Shown: piece after piece, positions 40,745-49,826 of the stretch
How the letters are laid out: every line of letters begins with the position of its first letter
Position numbering within the stretch: the first letter of the stretch is position 1
DNA from: Microcella humidisoli
Lineage (GTDB): Bacteria; Actinomycetota; Actinomycetes; Actinomycetales; Microbacteriaceae
Assembly: GCF_024362325.1 (NCBI RefSeq)
Contig: NZ_CP101497.1
Span: 310,001-374,000, forward strand
DNA: 64,000 nt
Direction of reading: 5' to 3'
Made by a program: the position numbers and the translations under genes
Notes under the pieces: generated by a model
The model's input: only the letters and a program-made list of their open reading frames with translations
Told to the model about the DNA's origin: nothing
The model's database searches: none

Positions 40745-41383
40745 ATGATCATCACGAAGCGCGAGCACGCCTGCCTCGTCGTCGAGCACTCGGGGTCGAC
40801 GCTCGTCATCGATCCGGGCAGCTTCACCGCGCCGTTCGCCGTCGAGAACCTCGCCGCGATCGTCGTCACCCACGAGCACGGCGACCACGTGACCCGCGAG
40901 CACCTCGACCGGCTGCTCGCCGCCGCGCCCGGCCCGGTCGAGCTGTTCGCCCCCGCCGGGGTCGCCGCCGCGCATCCCGATTACCACTGGCAGATCGTCG
41001 ATGGCGGCGACGTCCGCGCCGCCGGCCCCTTCGCCCTCGCGTTCTCGGGCGGGCACCACGCGACCATCCACCGCTCGATCCCGATCGTCGACAACGTCGG
41101 CGTCTTCGTCAACGAGACCCTCTACTACCCGGGCGATTCGTTCACGGTGCCGCCCGGAACCGTGGAGGTGCTCGCCGTGCCGGCGAGCGCCCCGTGGCTC
41201 AAGATCGGCGAGGTCATGGACTACCTCGACACCGTGCGGCCGCGCCGGGCCTTCCCGACCCATGAGCGGGTCAACTCCGACGCCGGCAACGCCATGGCGA
41301 ACGCTCGCATCACCACGGTCGTCGAGGCGCACGGCGGCCGGGTGACCGTGCTGCAGCCCGGCGAGGCGCTCGAGATCGACTAG
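40745..41383 (+). CDS. Metallo-beta-lactamase-fold hydrolase, UlaG-like
   Basis: 212 residues. The metal motif is VVTHEHGDHVTREH, with a later His in AFSGGHHATIH, Asp in LYYPGDSF and His in AFPTHE. These proteins are zinc- or manganese-dependent phosphodiesterases or lactonases of varied function. TACAGT (40733-40738) lies six bases before the ATG, so the transcript is probably leaderless. Sharing the CsoR-type operator implies metal-dependent expression, an uncommon partner for this regulator family. It is convergent with the next gene (4-base overlap of the ends). Confidence 0.82.
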   Translation: MIITKREHACLVVEHSGSTLVIDPGSFTAPFAVENLAAIVVTHEHGDHVTREHLDRLLAAAPGPVELFAPAGVAAAHPDYHWQIVDGGDVRAAGPFALAFSGGHHATIHRSIPIVDNVGVFVNETLYYPGDSFTVPPGTVEVLAVPASAPWLKIGEVMDYLDTVRPRRAFPTHERVNSDAGNAMANARITTVVEAHGGRVTVLQPGEALEID

Positions 41384-42372
41384 CCCGCCGACGCCGACGC
41401 CGCGAGGTGCGATCGCCGCGCTCCCGCGGCGACGACCGCGAGCGCGGCGGCGAGGGAGGCCGCGGCGATGGCGATGCCGATCGACAGCGTGAGGGCATCC
41501 GGAGCCACGATCGACTGGCCGCGCAGCGCCTGCATCGTCACGAGCCCGACGACCGCGAGGTACGCGCCCGCGCCGGTGAGCACGAGCCCGCGGCGCACGA
41601 AGGCATCGCGCAGCGGCACGAGTCCGCGGCGAGCGCCGAGCTCGAGCAGCAGGGCGAGCAGCGGCAGGGCCTGCAGGGCGTGCATGCCGATGAAGTGGGG
41701 GATGCGCAGGTCGCCGGCGATCGTGCTCCAGCCGAGCAGGGGCAGGCCGGGGCCGCCGTCGGCCGTGCCGACCGCGTGGGCGCCCGCGATGCCCTGGAAG
41801 TCGTTGAGCTGGTCGGCGGTCGGACCCGTCATGAGGAACGCGAGGCCCATGCCGAGCAGGGAGATCGCGACGCCCGTGCGGATGGCGGCCTGGCGCGCCG
41901 GGTCGGCGCCGGGGTTGCGCCACAGCGCCACCGCCGCGACGAACGTGGCCACCCAAAGCGTCGTGATGGCGGCGGCCATGATCGACCACAGGGTCGTGGC
42001 GAGCGGCGTCGAGACGTTGAAGTGGCTCGTGATGCCCGCGGCCGCCGCGCCCACGATGATGATGAGCTCGATAGCGAGGGTCACGGCGATGACCGTGCCC
42101 GCCCACCACGCCGCGCGCTGCCAGCGCGTGAAGTGCCCGATGAGCCACGCCCACGTGACCGCGTAGAGCACGCCCGAGATCGCGAACTTCAGCGGTTTCT
42201 CCCACAGATTCACGCCGAGCAGTTCGCGGTCGTCGACGAGGTAGCCGACGAGCGTCACCACGGTCAATGCGGCGAGCAGGATGCCGAGCACGAGCAGCGG
42301 GCGGTGCCACCTGCTCGGCGGCAGGTCGAGGCGCCAGTCGGCGGCGGGTGCGGGCGCGGTCGTGGTGGTCAT
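41380..42372 (-). CDS. Multi-pass membrane protein, family not recognised
   Basis: 330 residues with about nine hydrophobic segments. Possible conserved polar residues lie in VNLWEKPLKFAISG, LIGHFTRWQR, DLRIPHFIGMHALQALPLL and MTGPTADQL; the HFIGMH pair could bind a metal or heme. The ATG overlaps the stop of the MerR-type regulator gene by one base, so the two are translationally coupled and the protein is likely the regulator's target. Confidence 0.7.
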   Translation of the reverse strand: MTTTTAPAPAADWRLDLPPSRWHRPLLVLGILLAALTVVTLVGYLVDDRELLGVNLWEKPLKFAISGVLYAVTWAWLIGHFTRWQRAAWWAGTVIAVTLAIELIIIVGAAAAGITSHFNVSTPLATTLWSIMAAAITTLWVATFVAAVALWRNPGADPARQAAIRTGVAISLLGMGLAFLMTGPTADQLNDFQGIAGAHAVGTADGGPGLPLLGWSTIAGDLRIPHFIGMHALQALPLLALLLELGARRGLVPLRDAFVRRGLVLTGAGAYLAVVGLVTMQALRGQSIVAPDALTLSIGIAIAAASLAAALAVVAAGARRSHLAASASAG

Positions 42373-43052
42373 CAGCAGTCCTCGTCGGTCGTGGTGGCGG
42401 AGCCCGGGGCCGGAACGCCCTCGGGCAGGGGGAAGCGGCGGAAGGACTCCGCTTCTTGGGCGATGCGGCGCAGGCCCGCGAGGAGGGCGTCGCCGAGCAC
42501 GGTGCCGACGACGACCACGTTGGTCATCTCGGTCTCATCGGGTGCGGCGGCGACCGCCGCGAGGTCGGCGCCGGCGACGAGGTCGGCCGCTTCGGCATAG
42601 GGCTCGAGCACGGCGTGGAGGCGCTGCTGGCCGAGCGCGGCGTAGGTGTCGAGCACGCGGGCGGCGAGGGCGAGGCCGGGGTTGTTGGGGTAGACGGTCC
42701 ACCCGCGGGCCGCGCACAGTTCGGCGACGAGTCGGTCGCCCTCGGTGGGCGCGGGTGCGTCGTCGGCGAGCGGCGCCGGCACGGTGACGGCGCGCTGGGC
42801 GACGCCGAACACCGAGCTGAGCGGCAGGGAGCCGGCGTCGACCGCGCCGACGACCTCGCGTGCTCGGGCCACGCTGAGCCCGCCCACCTCGAGCAGCGCC
42901 CGCACGAGGCGCACTCGCGCGACGTGGCTGTCGTCGTACTGGGCCTGGTTGGGGCTCGTGCGCTCCCCCGCGTGCAGCAGCTGCTCGCGCAGGTAGAACT
43001 TGAGCGTGGGCACCGCGACGCCGGTCGTCGAGCTCAGTTCGGACATCCTCAT
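42372..43052 (-). CDS. MerR-family transcriptional regulator
   Basis: 226 residues. The winged helix reads MRMSELSSTTGVAVPTLKFY, then ERTSPNQAQYDDSHVARVRL, the usual N-terminal MerR pattern, followed by a helical effector domain without the metal-ligand Cys residues of MerR/CueR. TACTAT lies six bases before the ATG at 43052, giving a leaderless mRNA; the ATG at 43046 has no room for a binding site. A 14-base palindrome overlaps the promoter. It probably governs itself and the coupled membrane protein. Confidence 0.82.
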   Translation of the reverse strand: MRMSELSSTTGVAVPTLKFYLREQLLHAGERTSPNQAQYDDSHVARVRLVRALLEVGGLSVARAREVVGAVDAGSLPLSSVFGVAQRAVTVPAPLADDAPAPTEGDRLVAELCAARGWTVYPNNPGLALAARVLDTYAALGQQRLHAVLEPYAEAADLVAGADLAAVAAAPDETEMTNVVVVGTVLGDALLAGLRRIAQEAESFRRFPLPEGVPAPGSATTTDEDC

Positions 43053-43065
43053 GTACAGATAGTAG

Positions 43066-43079
43066 CACTATCGATAGTG
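43066..43079 (-). promoter_or_regulatory. Palindrome at the MerR regulator promoter
   Basis: CACTATCGATAGTG is a perfect 14-base palindrome just upstream of the -10 box of the MerR gene, in the spacer where MerR proteins normally bind. It also lies 44 bases before the divergent glycerate kinase start, so it may affect that gene too. Confidence 0.6.
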
Positions 43080-43122
43080 ATGGTGTCTATATTTCTCGGA
43101 AGCGCCCTGCGATCATCGAGGC

Positions 43123-44259
43123 ATGCGCCGCCGCATCGTCATCGCCCCCGACTCGTTCAAGGGCACGCTCTCCGCACGGGATGCCGCGCGCGCGCTCGCG
43201 GCCGGCTGGCAGGCCGAGCGTCCCGACGACGCGCTGCTGCTCGTGCCGCAGGCCGACGGCGGCGAGGGCACGCTCGACGCGATCGCGCAGGCGGTGCCCG
43301 ACGCGCAGTGGCGCAGCACCCGAGTCGCGGGCCCGACGGGCGAACCGCACGACGCGCGCTGGCTGTTGCTGCCCGAGCAGCACGCCGTGATCGAGCTCGC
43401 CGAGTGCTGCGGCATCACCCTGCTGCCGAAGGGCGACGACGGAGCGCCCGCCCTCGCCCCCCTCACGGCCTCGAGCCGCGGCGTCGGCGAGGCCGTCGTC
43501 TCGGCGCTCGAAACCGGCGCGCAGCGCATCACCCTCGCGCTCGGCGGCTCGGCCTCGACCGACGGCGGGCTCGGTGCGCTCAGCGCCCTCGGGCTGAGGC
43601 TGCTCGACGCCGAGAGCCGGGCGCTGCCCGACGGCGGCGGCGCACTCGAACGGCTCGCCGCCCTCAACCCTGTGCTGCTGCGGGCTGCGCCGCCCGGAGG
43701 CATGACGCTGCTCACCGACACGACCGCCGAGCTCGTCGGCCCGCGCGGCGCCGCCGCGGTGTTCGGGCCGCAGAAAGGCGCGAGGGCCGAGCAGGTCGAA
43801 CGCCTCGAATCCGGTCTCGCGCGCGCAGCCGCGATCGCCGGCGGCGACGAGCACCTCCGGCCGGGGTCGGGGGCCGCGGGCGGCACAGCGTGGGGGTTCG
43901 CGCGGTACTGGGGCGCGAGCATCCGGTCGGGGGCGGAGGCGATCGCCGCCCTGACCGGCCTCGATGCCGCGCTCGAGGGCGCCGACCTCGTCATCACGGG
44001 CGAGGGCCGGTTCGACGCGACGAGCCGCGCGGGCAAAGTGGTGGGAGGGGTCGTCGAGCGCGCATCCGTCACCGGCGTGCCCGTCGCGATCGTCGCCGGT
44101 CAGGCCGACGTCGAGAGCGCCCGGGATGCCGAGGCCGGGGGCCTCGGGCGCGTGCTCACGCTCATCGGGCTGGCCGGGTCGCCCGAGGCCGCCGTGCATG
44201 AGCCGGAGCGCTGGCTGCGCGCCGCCGGAGCGGCGCTCGCACGCGAGCAGAAGCCGTGA
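43123..44259 (+). CDS. Glycerate kinase (GarK/GlxK family)
   Basis: 378 residues. The N-terminal MRRRIVIAPDSFKGTLSA, VPQADGGEGTLDAI, ELAECCGITLL, LALGGSASTDGGLGALSALG and LVITGEGRFDATSRAGKV are characteristic of glycerate kinase type 1, which phosphorylates glycerate to 2- or 3-phosphoglycerate in glyoxylate and serine-type routes. The ATG at 43123 has a weak GAGG upstream. No other glycerate genes are adjacent. The stop lies 4 bases before the 3' end of tRNA-Gln on the other strand. Confidence 0.92.
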   Translation: MRRRIVIAPDSFKGTLSARDAARALAAGWQAERPDDALLLVPQADGGEGTLDAIAQAVPDAQWRSTRVAGPTGEPHDARWLLLPEQHAVIELAECCGITLLPKGDDGAPALAPLTASSRGVGEAVVSALETGAQRITLALGGSASTDGGLGALSALGLRLLDAESRALPDGGGALERLAALNPVLLRAAPPGGMTLLTDTTAELVGPRGAAAVFGPQKGARAEQVERLESGLARAAAIAGGDEHLRPGSGAAGGTAWGFARYWGASIRSGAEAIAALTGLDAALEGADLVITGEGRFDATSRAGKVVGGVVERASVTGVPVAIVAGQADVESARDAEAGGLGRVLTLIGLAGSPEAAVHEPERWLRAAGAALAREQKP

Positions 44260-44263
44260 AGAG

Positions 44264-44335
44264 CTGGGGTGCCTGGACTCGAACCAAGAACAACTGAACC
44301 AGAATCAGCCGTGTTGCCAATTACACCACACCCCA
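44264..44335 (-). tRNA. tRNA-Gln (anticodon CTG)
   Basis: 72 bases fold as a tRNA: acceptor TGGGGTG with CACCCCA and discriminator G, anticodon stem GCTGA/TCAGT around the loop TTCTGGT (anticodon CTG, reading CAG), and a T arm with GGTTCGAGTCC. CCA is not encoded. No strong terminator is visible after it, because the glycerate kinase gene abuts on the other strand. Confidence 0.94.
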
Positions 44336-44389
44336 TCAGCGCGGCCGGGGCCGGGCTGAGGCGACCCGCGAGCGGGCCGAGTGGCAATA

Positions 44390-45061
44390 TTACCCTACGG
44401 CCGGGGTGACGATGTACGACACCTGGCAGAAGCCGGCGCCGAAGCACGTGGCCTCCGCCGTCACGCCCATGCCCGTGCTGAGGCCGCGATTCGAGCGCAC
44501 GACGGCGGGCTCACCCGACTCGCGCGCCTCGGAGACGGCCGCCGCGAGACGCGTCGACGGCGGAGTCGTGTAGCCCAGGTCGGCCGAGCGCTCGGCCATG
44601 AGCAGGTAGGTCTCGCGAAAGTCGTAGGCCCCGCGCTCTTCGACCCGCACCGACTGCAGCCGGCCGCCGCTCGTGCTGACCGTGAACTGCGGGGTGACGA
44701 GCAGGGCCCCGTTCGGCTGCTCGGCGGTGGCGATGAGCACGAGGCGGTAGTCGAGATCGGTGGGGTGCGGGCCGACCGTGAACGCCCCATCGGCGGGCAG
44801 ACCCAGCGAGACCGCGTCGACCGGCGGCGAGCTGAGGTCGATGCGCGGCGTGCGCGCGGCGTCGATGTAGGCGACCCCCTCGTCGGTGAACACCGACCAG
44901 TTGAGGTCGGTCACCTGCTCGGTCGTGCCCGGCCCGGGCTCGGCCGTCAGACGCGGGGCGCCGACGAGCGAGAAGACCACCGCGACGACGATGATCACCG
45001 CGAGCAGGACCGCGGGAATCCAGCGAACCCACTCCGGACGCCGCGAGAATTCGTCGATCAC
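44390..45061 (-). CDS. Single-pass membrane protein of unknown function
   Basis: 223 residues. One N-terminal membrane helix (about 14-34, WIPAVLLAVIIVVAVVFSLV) anchors an extracytoplasmic domain with GTTEQVTDLNWSVFTDEGVA near the start and FRETYLLMAERSADLGYTTP late. The paired Cys in TCFGAGFCQV near the C-terminus could form a disulfide. The GTG at 45061 has GGAGG eight bases upstream. I do not recognise the family. It is divergent from the cytochrome b-like gene. Confidence 0.62.
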   Translation of the reverse strand: MIDEFSRRPEWVRWIPAVLLAVIIVVAVVFSLVGAPRLTAEPGPGTTEQVTDLNWSVFTDEGVAYIDAARTPRIDLSSPPVDAVSLGLPADGAFTVGPHPTDLDYRLVLIATAEQPNGALLVTPQFTVSTSGGRLQSVRVEERGAYDFRETYLLMAERSADLGYTTPPSTRLAAAVSEARESGEPAVVRSNRGLSTGMGVTAEATCFGAGFCQVSYIVTPAVG

Positions 45062-45149
45062 GGCTTCATCCTCCCAGGTCTGACGACGAGGCGTCGGATG
45101 CCCCCGCGCCCTGCCCGGGCATCCAGCCCCCGCCGACTACCGTAGAGGG

Positions 45150-46085
45150 GTGCACGCCGCGAGCCCCCGCCGACCTCCCCGCGCCCTCGTGCTCGCCGTC
45201 ACCGCTGCCGTGCTCGCCCTCGCCGTGAGCGTGCTGCTCGCCCGGTGGTGGCGGGACGACCCTGCTGGTGCCGCCTTCATCGCCCAGTACCCCGGCGCCG
45301 TCGCTCCCCCGCCCGGCACCCCCACGGGCTTCCCCGCCTGGCTCAGCTGGACGCACGCGCTCAACGCCTTTTTCCTGCTCTTCATCGTGAGCTCGGCGCT
45401 GCACCTGCGCGCGGGCACCCGGCCTCCCGCCTTCGTGACGCGCCGCAACCGATGGCCGCGCACCGCGGGCGCACCGAAGCGCCTCGGGCTGCACACCTGG
45501 TGGCACCTCGTGGTCGTGACGCTGTGGATCGCGACGGGCCTCGTGTATGTGGTGCTGCTGTTCGTGAGCGGGCACTGGGCGCGCATCGTGCCGACCGAGT
45601 GGTCGGTCATCCCGAATGCGATCTCGGCCGGCCTGCAGTACCTCTCGCTCGACTGGCCCGAGCACACGAGCTGGGCGTACTACAACGCCCTGCAGGTGCT
45701 GTTCTACGGCGCCACCGTGTTCGTGGCCGCGCCGCTCGCGCTCGCCACCGGGCTGCGCCTCTCCCCCGTGTGGCCGCAGCGGTGGATGCGCACCCGCGGT
45801 CCTCTTTCCGACGCCTGGGCGCGGCAGATCCACTCGCTCGTGCTCTGGTTCTACCTGGCCTTCACGGTCGTGCACGTGGGGCTCGTGCTGCTCACGGGGG
45901 CGCGGCGCAACCTCAACGCGATGTACCTCGGTATCGATGACGGCGAGAGCTGGCTCGGCGCGGCCGTGTTCGCCGCATCGGTGGTCGTCATGGCCGTGGC
46001 CTGGGTGCTGCTCCGGCCGCCCGCGCAAATCGCGATCGCCGAGCGCGTCGCGGATGTGCGGCGCATGCCGACCGCGCCGCGCTGA
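45150..46085 (+). CDS. Cytochrome b/b6-like membrane protein
   Basis: 311 residues with about six membrane segments. Potential heme-ligand His residues lie in SWTHALNAFFLLF, LGLHTWWHLVVVTLWI, and WARQIHSLVLWFYLAFTVVHVG, the spacing expected of a di-heme four-helix cytochrome b561 or formate-dehydrogenase gamma-like domain. It may pass electrons between quinol and a periplasmic partner, but no oxidoreductase subunit is adjacent. TACCGT lies six bases before the GTG start, so the mRNA is probably leaderless. Confidence 0.75.
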   Translation: MHAASPRRPPRALVLAVTAAVLALAVSVLLARWWRDDPAGAAFIAQYPGAVAPPPGTPTGFPAWLSWTHALNAFFLLFIVSSALHLRAGTRPPAFVTRRNRWPRTAGAPKRLGLHTWWHLVVVTLWIATGLVYVVLLFVSGHWARIVPTEWSVIPNAISAGLQYLSLDWPEHTSWAYYNALQVLFYGATVFVAAPLALATGLRLSPVWPQRWMRTRGPLSDAWARQIHSLVLWFYLAFTVVHVGLVLLTGARRNLNAMYLGIDDGESWLGAAVFAASVVVMAVAWVLLRPPAQIAIAERVADVRRMPTAPR

Positions 46086-46139
46086 CGGCGCCAGATTCAC
46101 CCCACAACGACCGAACCGCGGTGCTCGACCGCCCTTGTG

Positions 46140-46153
46140 CCCCAGATCTGGGG
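46140..46153. terminator. Short palindromic hairpin between convergent genes
   Basis: CCCCAGATCTGGGG, a perfect 14-base palindrome, lies in the 78-base gap between the convergent ends of the cytochrome b-like gene and gltX. On the plus strand it is followed by AGAAAAGG rather than a U-run, so termination is uncertain. Confidence 0.35.
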
Positions 46154-46163
46154 AGAAAAGGCG

Positions 46164-47663
46164 CTAGAGGGTCGCGCGCAGGGCCCGCAGGCGCGCGAGC
46201 GTCGAGTCGCGGCCGAGCAGCTGCATCGACTCGAAGAGCGGCGGGCTGACCCGGCGCCCCGACACCGCGACGCGCAACGCGCCGAAGGCGACGCGGGGCT
46301 TGAGGCCGAGCCCGTCGACGAGGGCGAGGCGCAGGGCCTCCTCGATCGCGGCGGGCTCGAACTCGGCGAGCGGCTCGAGCGCGGCGAGGCCCGCGTCGAG
46401 CACGGCAGCCGCGTCGTCGCCGAGCGAGCTGCGAGCATCCGCCTCGATCTCGAGGTCGTTATCGGCGGTGAAGAGGAAGGCGACCAGGCCGGGCACCTCG
46501 CCGAGCAGCGTCACGCGCTCGTGCACGAGCGGCGCGGCGGCCGCGAGCAGCGCGCGCTCGGCCGGGCGGGGCACGTCGTTGAACAGACCGGCACCCGAGC
46601 AGTACGGGATGCTGCGCTCGACGAACTCGTCGAGCGAGAGCCGCCGCACGTGGTCGCCGTTGATCGACTCGGCCTTCTTCACGTCGAAGCGCGCGGGATT
46701 GGGGTTGACGTTCGCGACATCGAACGCGGCCGTCATCTCGTCCATCGTGAAGACGTCGCGGTCGGGCGCGAGCGACCAGCCGAGCAGCGAGAGGTAGTTC
46801 AGCAGCCCCTCGGGGATGAAGCCGCGGTCGCGGTGGTGGAAGAGGTTCGACTCGGGGTCGCGCTTGCTGAGCTTCTTGTTGCCCTCGCCCATGACGTAGG
46901 GCAGGTGGCCGAACTGCGGGATCGCCGTGGCCACGCCGATCTCGATGAGCGCGTGGTAGAGCGCGATCTGCCGCGGGGTCGACGACAGCAGATCCTCCCC
47001 GCGCAGCACGTGCGTGATGCCCATGAGGGCGTCGTCGACGGGGTTGACGAAGGTGTACAGCGGCTGGCCGTTCGGGCGCACGACAACGAAGTCGACGAAG
47101 CTGCCGGCCGGGAAGGTGATCTCGCCACGCACGAGGTCGGTGAAGCTCAGGTCGCTGTCGGGCACGCGCAGGCGCAGCGCGGGCTCGCGGCCCTCGGCGC
47201 GGTAGGCGGCCTTCTGAGCGTCGGTGAGCTCGCGGTCCCAGTTGTCGTAACCCTGCTTGGGGTCGCGGCCGAGCTCGAGGTTCTTCGCCTCGATCTCCTC
47301 CGCCGTCAGGAAGCTCTCGTAGAGGTGCCCGCTCTCGCGCAGCCGCTCGATCACACCGGCGTAGATCTCGCCACGCTGCGACTGGCGGTACGGCTCGTTC
47401 GGCCCGCCCGTCTCGACGCCTTCGTCCCACGTGATGCCGAGCCAGCGTAGGGCGTCGAGCAACTGGTGGTAGCTCTCTTCGCTGTCACGCGCCTGATCGG
47501 TGTCCTCGATGCGGAACACCATCGTGCCGCCCGTGTGCTTCGCATAGGCCCAGTTGAACAGGGCCGTGCGGATGAGCCCGACGTGCGGGGTGCCGGTCGG
47601 CGAGGGGCAGAAGCGCACGCGCACATCGGCGCCGGTCGCGGTGGAGAAGGCGGGGCTGGTCAC
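46164..47663 (-). CDS. gltX: Glutamyl-tRNA synthetase (GltX)
   Basis: GltX charges tRNA-Glu. In most actinobacteria it also loads tRNA-Gln for later amidation, relevant to the two tRNAs found nearby. 499 residues. The HIGH-type motif is [12 protein letters not shown] and the KMSKS-type motif is [20 protein letters not shown] and [10 protein letters not shown] are also typical. I chose the GTG at 47663, which overlaps the MFS stop (GTGA) and follows a TAGACT box by 7 bases, so both coupled and leaderless translation are possible. Longer frames are rejected because they lie inside the MFS gene. Confidence 0.95.
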   Translation of the reverse strand: MTSPAFSTATGADVRVRFCPSPTGTPHVGLIRTALFNWAYAKHTGGTMVFRIEDTDQARDSEESYHQLLDALRWLGITWDEGVETGGPNEPYRQSQRGEIYAGVIERLRESGHLYESFLTAEEIEAKNLELGRDPKQGYDNWDRELTDAQKAAYRAEGREPALRLRVPDSDLSFTDLVRGEITFPAGSFVDFVVVRPNGQPLYTFVNPVDDALMGITHVLRGEDLLSSTPRQIALYHALIEIGVATAIPQFGHLPYVMGEGNKKLSKRDPESNLFHHRDRGFIPEGLLNYLSLLGWSLAPDRDVFTMDEMTAAFDVANVNPNPARFDVKKAESINGDHVRRLSLDEFVERSIPYCSGAGLFNDVPRPAERALLAAAAPLVHERVTLLGEVPGLVAFLFTADNDLEIEADARSSLGDDAAAVLDAGLAALEPLAEFEPAAIEEALRLALVDGLGLKPRVAFGALRVAVSGRRVSPPLFESMQLLGRDSTLARLRALRATL

Positions 47664-48955
47664 ACGCTCGAGTCTACGGCGGCACGGCGGGGCGTGATCG
47701 CGAGCGCGACGACCACCGTGGCGACGAGCGCCATCGTCACGAACGACAGACCGTTGTACCCGAGCATGGCGAGCACGACGCCCGCGAGCGCCCCGCCGAC
47801 CGCGCCGCTGCCGCTCATGACGAGGTCGCTGCGTCCCTGCACGATCGTGCGGCGATCGGGGGCGGCCGACTCGGTGAGCAGCGCCGACCCGGCGACCGTG
47901 CTCGCGCTCCACCCGAGCCCCAGGAAGATCAGGCCAGCCACGACCCAGCCCTCGCTCTCGGAGCCGAGACCCGTCATGAGCAGGCTCGCGGCGAGCATCC
48001 CCTGCCCCATCAGCACCGTCGCCCGGCGACCGACCCGGTCGGCGAGGATGCCGAAGACCGGTGACAGCGCGTACATGCCCGCGATGTGGAGGCTGATGGT
48101 GAAGCCGACGATCACGAGGCTCGCGCCGTGCGCGGTCAGGTGCACGGGGGTCATCGCCATGACGGCGACCATCGTCGCGTGGCTCAGGGCGATCGAGAGC
48201 ATCGCGAGGCGGATGCCCGGCCGATCGTCGACCGCGTCGACCACGACGGGCGCCGCCACCCCCGAGCGCTCCTCTTCCGCACGCGCGGCGCGCGCCTGCT
48301 CGTCGCGCCAGGCTTCAGCGATCCGTAATGGGTCGGGACGCAGGCCGACGAGGTACAGCACGGCCGCGAGCGACTGCGCGATCACGGTGAACAGGAAGGG
48401 TCCGCTGAGATCGGGAAGCCCCAGGTACGCGCCGAGCGACTCACCCGGCCCGATGAGATTCGGGCCCGAGACGGCGCCGACGGTCGTCGCCCAGACCACG
48501 AGCGACAGATCGCGACCGCGGGTCGCGGGGGCCGCGAGGTCGACGGCGGCGAAGCGCGACTGCAGGTTGACGGCGGTGCCGCTGCCGATGAGCAGGATGC
48601 CGAGCAGCAGCAGCGGGAAGCTCTGCAGGCCGGCCGCCGTCATCGACACGATGGCCCCGACGGCGGCCGTCAGCGCTCCCGTCGCGAGGGCCGGCGCGCG
48701 GCCGGTGCGGCGCGCGAGTCGGGCGAGCGGGATCGCCGCGAGCGCGGCGCCGAGCGTCACCGCCGTGGCGGCCATGCCGCTGAACGCGGGCGAGCCGGAG
48801 ATCTCGGCGGCGAGGATCGCCCCGATCGACAGCGTGGCGCCCATGCCGAGCCCCGCGAGCACCTGCCCGGCCATGAGCACACCGCGCGTGCGCCGCTGCA
48901 CGGCCGCGACGGTCTCAGCGGTGAGGGCGGGGGCGAGAGTGGAGGCCGAGCTCAT
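47660..48955 (-). CDS. MFS transporter
   Basis: 431 residues and about twelve membrane segments with a charged central loop (about residues 200-235, rich in Glu, Arg and Ala). MFS motifs include [15 protein letters not shown] and [17 protein letters not shown]. It resembles drug-efflux-type MFS proteins; the substrate is unknown. The ATG at 48955 is the first Met that keeps a normal N-terminus, and a GTG at 48970 is an alternative. It lies between the FAH-family gene and gltX and overlaps the latter by 4 bases. Confidence 0.85.
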   Translation of the reverse strand: MSSASTLAPALTAETVAAVQRRTRGVLMAGQVLAGLGMGATLSIGAILAAEISGSPAFSGMAATAVTLGAALAAIPLARLARRTGRAPALATGALTAAVGAIVSMTAAGLQSFPLLLLGILLIGSGTAVNLQSRFAAVDLAAPATRGRDLSLVVWATTVGAVSGPNLIGPGESLGAYLGLPDLSGPFLFTVIAQSLAAVLYLVGLRPDPLRIAEAWRDEQARAARAEEERSGVAAPVVVDAVDDRPGIRLAMLSIALSHATMVAVMAMTPVHLTAHGASLVIVGFTISLHIAGMYALSPVFGILADRVGRRATVLMGQGMLAASLLMTGLGSESEGWVVAGLIFLGLGWSASTVAGSALLTESAAPDRRTIVQGRSDLVMSGSGAVGGALAGVVLAMLGYNGLSFVTMALVATVVVALAITPRRAAVDSSV

Positions 48956-48982
48956 GGCTCCATCATCCACCCGTCGCGGTCG

Positions 48983-49768
48983 TCAGGAGGGGTCGACGCG
49001 ATCGTCGCGGTTCTTCGCGGGGTTGCGCAGCACCCCGAGACCCTCGATGCGGATCTCGACCAGCTGGCCGTCGTGGAAGCCGCCGAGGCCGTCGGGCGTG
49101 CCCGTCATGATGATGTCGCCCGGAAGGAGGGTCCACGCGTCGCTGACGAACTCGATGATCTCGGGAACGCCGTGGATCATGTCGCGCGTGTTGCCGCTGC
49201 GCCGCGGCTCGCCGTCGACGAACGTCGTGATCTCGAGCTCGGTGGGGTCGAGCTCGGTCTCGATGTAGGGACCGATGGGCGCGAAGGTGTCGTAGCCCTT
49301 GGCGCGCGCCCACTGGCCGTCGGCGAACATGACGTCGCGGGCCGACACATCGTTGCCGATCGTGTAGCCGAACACGACATCGCGCCAGTCTTCCTTCTTC
49401 ACGCGCTTCGCGATCTTGCCGATGACGATCACGAGCTCGCCCTCGTGGGTGATGCGGCCCTCGACAGGCGGGATGATGATGGGCTCGTCGGGCCCGATCA
49501 CGGCGGTGTTGGGCTTGAGGAAGATGAGCGGGTTCTCGGGCACCTCGTACTGCATGGTCGCGACGTGCGCCGCGTAGTTCATGCCGATGCACACGACCTT
49601 CGATCGCGGGATGACCGGCGCGAGCAGGCGCGCGTCACTGAGCTTCACGCGGTCGCCCGTGGTCTCGTACCCGTGGAACATCGGGTCGCCGACAAGCACG
49701 ACGAGCTCGTCGTCGTCGAGGATGCCGAACTGGGGGTCGCCCCCGGTGCTGAAGCGTGCGATCTTCAC
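48983..49768 (-). CDS. Fumarylacetoacetate hydrolase-family protein
   Basis: 261 residues. The FAH core is clear: VVCIGMNYAAHVATM, LIFLKPNTAVIGPDEPIIIP, THEGELVIVIGKIAKRV (metal-binding Glu), GYTIGNDVSARDVMFADGQW, GPYIET and DIIMTGTPDGLGG. Members hydrolyse or decarboxylate acylpyruvates, oxaloacetate or 2-keto acids with Mg or Mn. The exact substrate is not evident. TAGGCT lies six bases before the GTG start, suggesting a leaderless mRNA. Confidence 0.9.
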   Translation of the reverse strand: MKIARFSTGGDPQFGILDDDELVVLVGDPMFHGYETTGDRVKLSDARLLAPVIPRSKVVCIGMNYAAHVATMQYEVPENPLIFLKPNTAVIGPDEPIIIPPVEGRITHEGELVIVIGKIAKRVKKEDWRDVVFGYTIGNDVSARDVMFADGQWARAKGYDTFAPIGPYIETELDPTELEITTFVDGEPRRSGNTRDMIHGVPEIIEFVSDAWTLLPGDIIMTGTPDGLGGFHDGQLVEIRIEGLGVLRNPAKNRDDRVDPS

Positions 49769-49826
49769 CCGTTCAGCCTAACTGCACTGACCCTGCTCTG
49801 AACCGCGCGAGCCCGTCGGTACCGCC

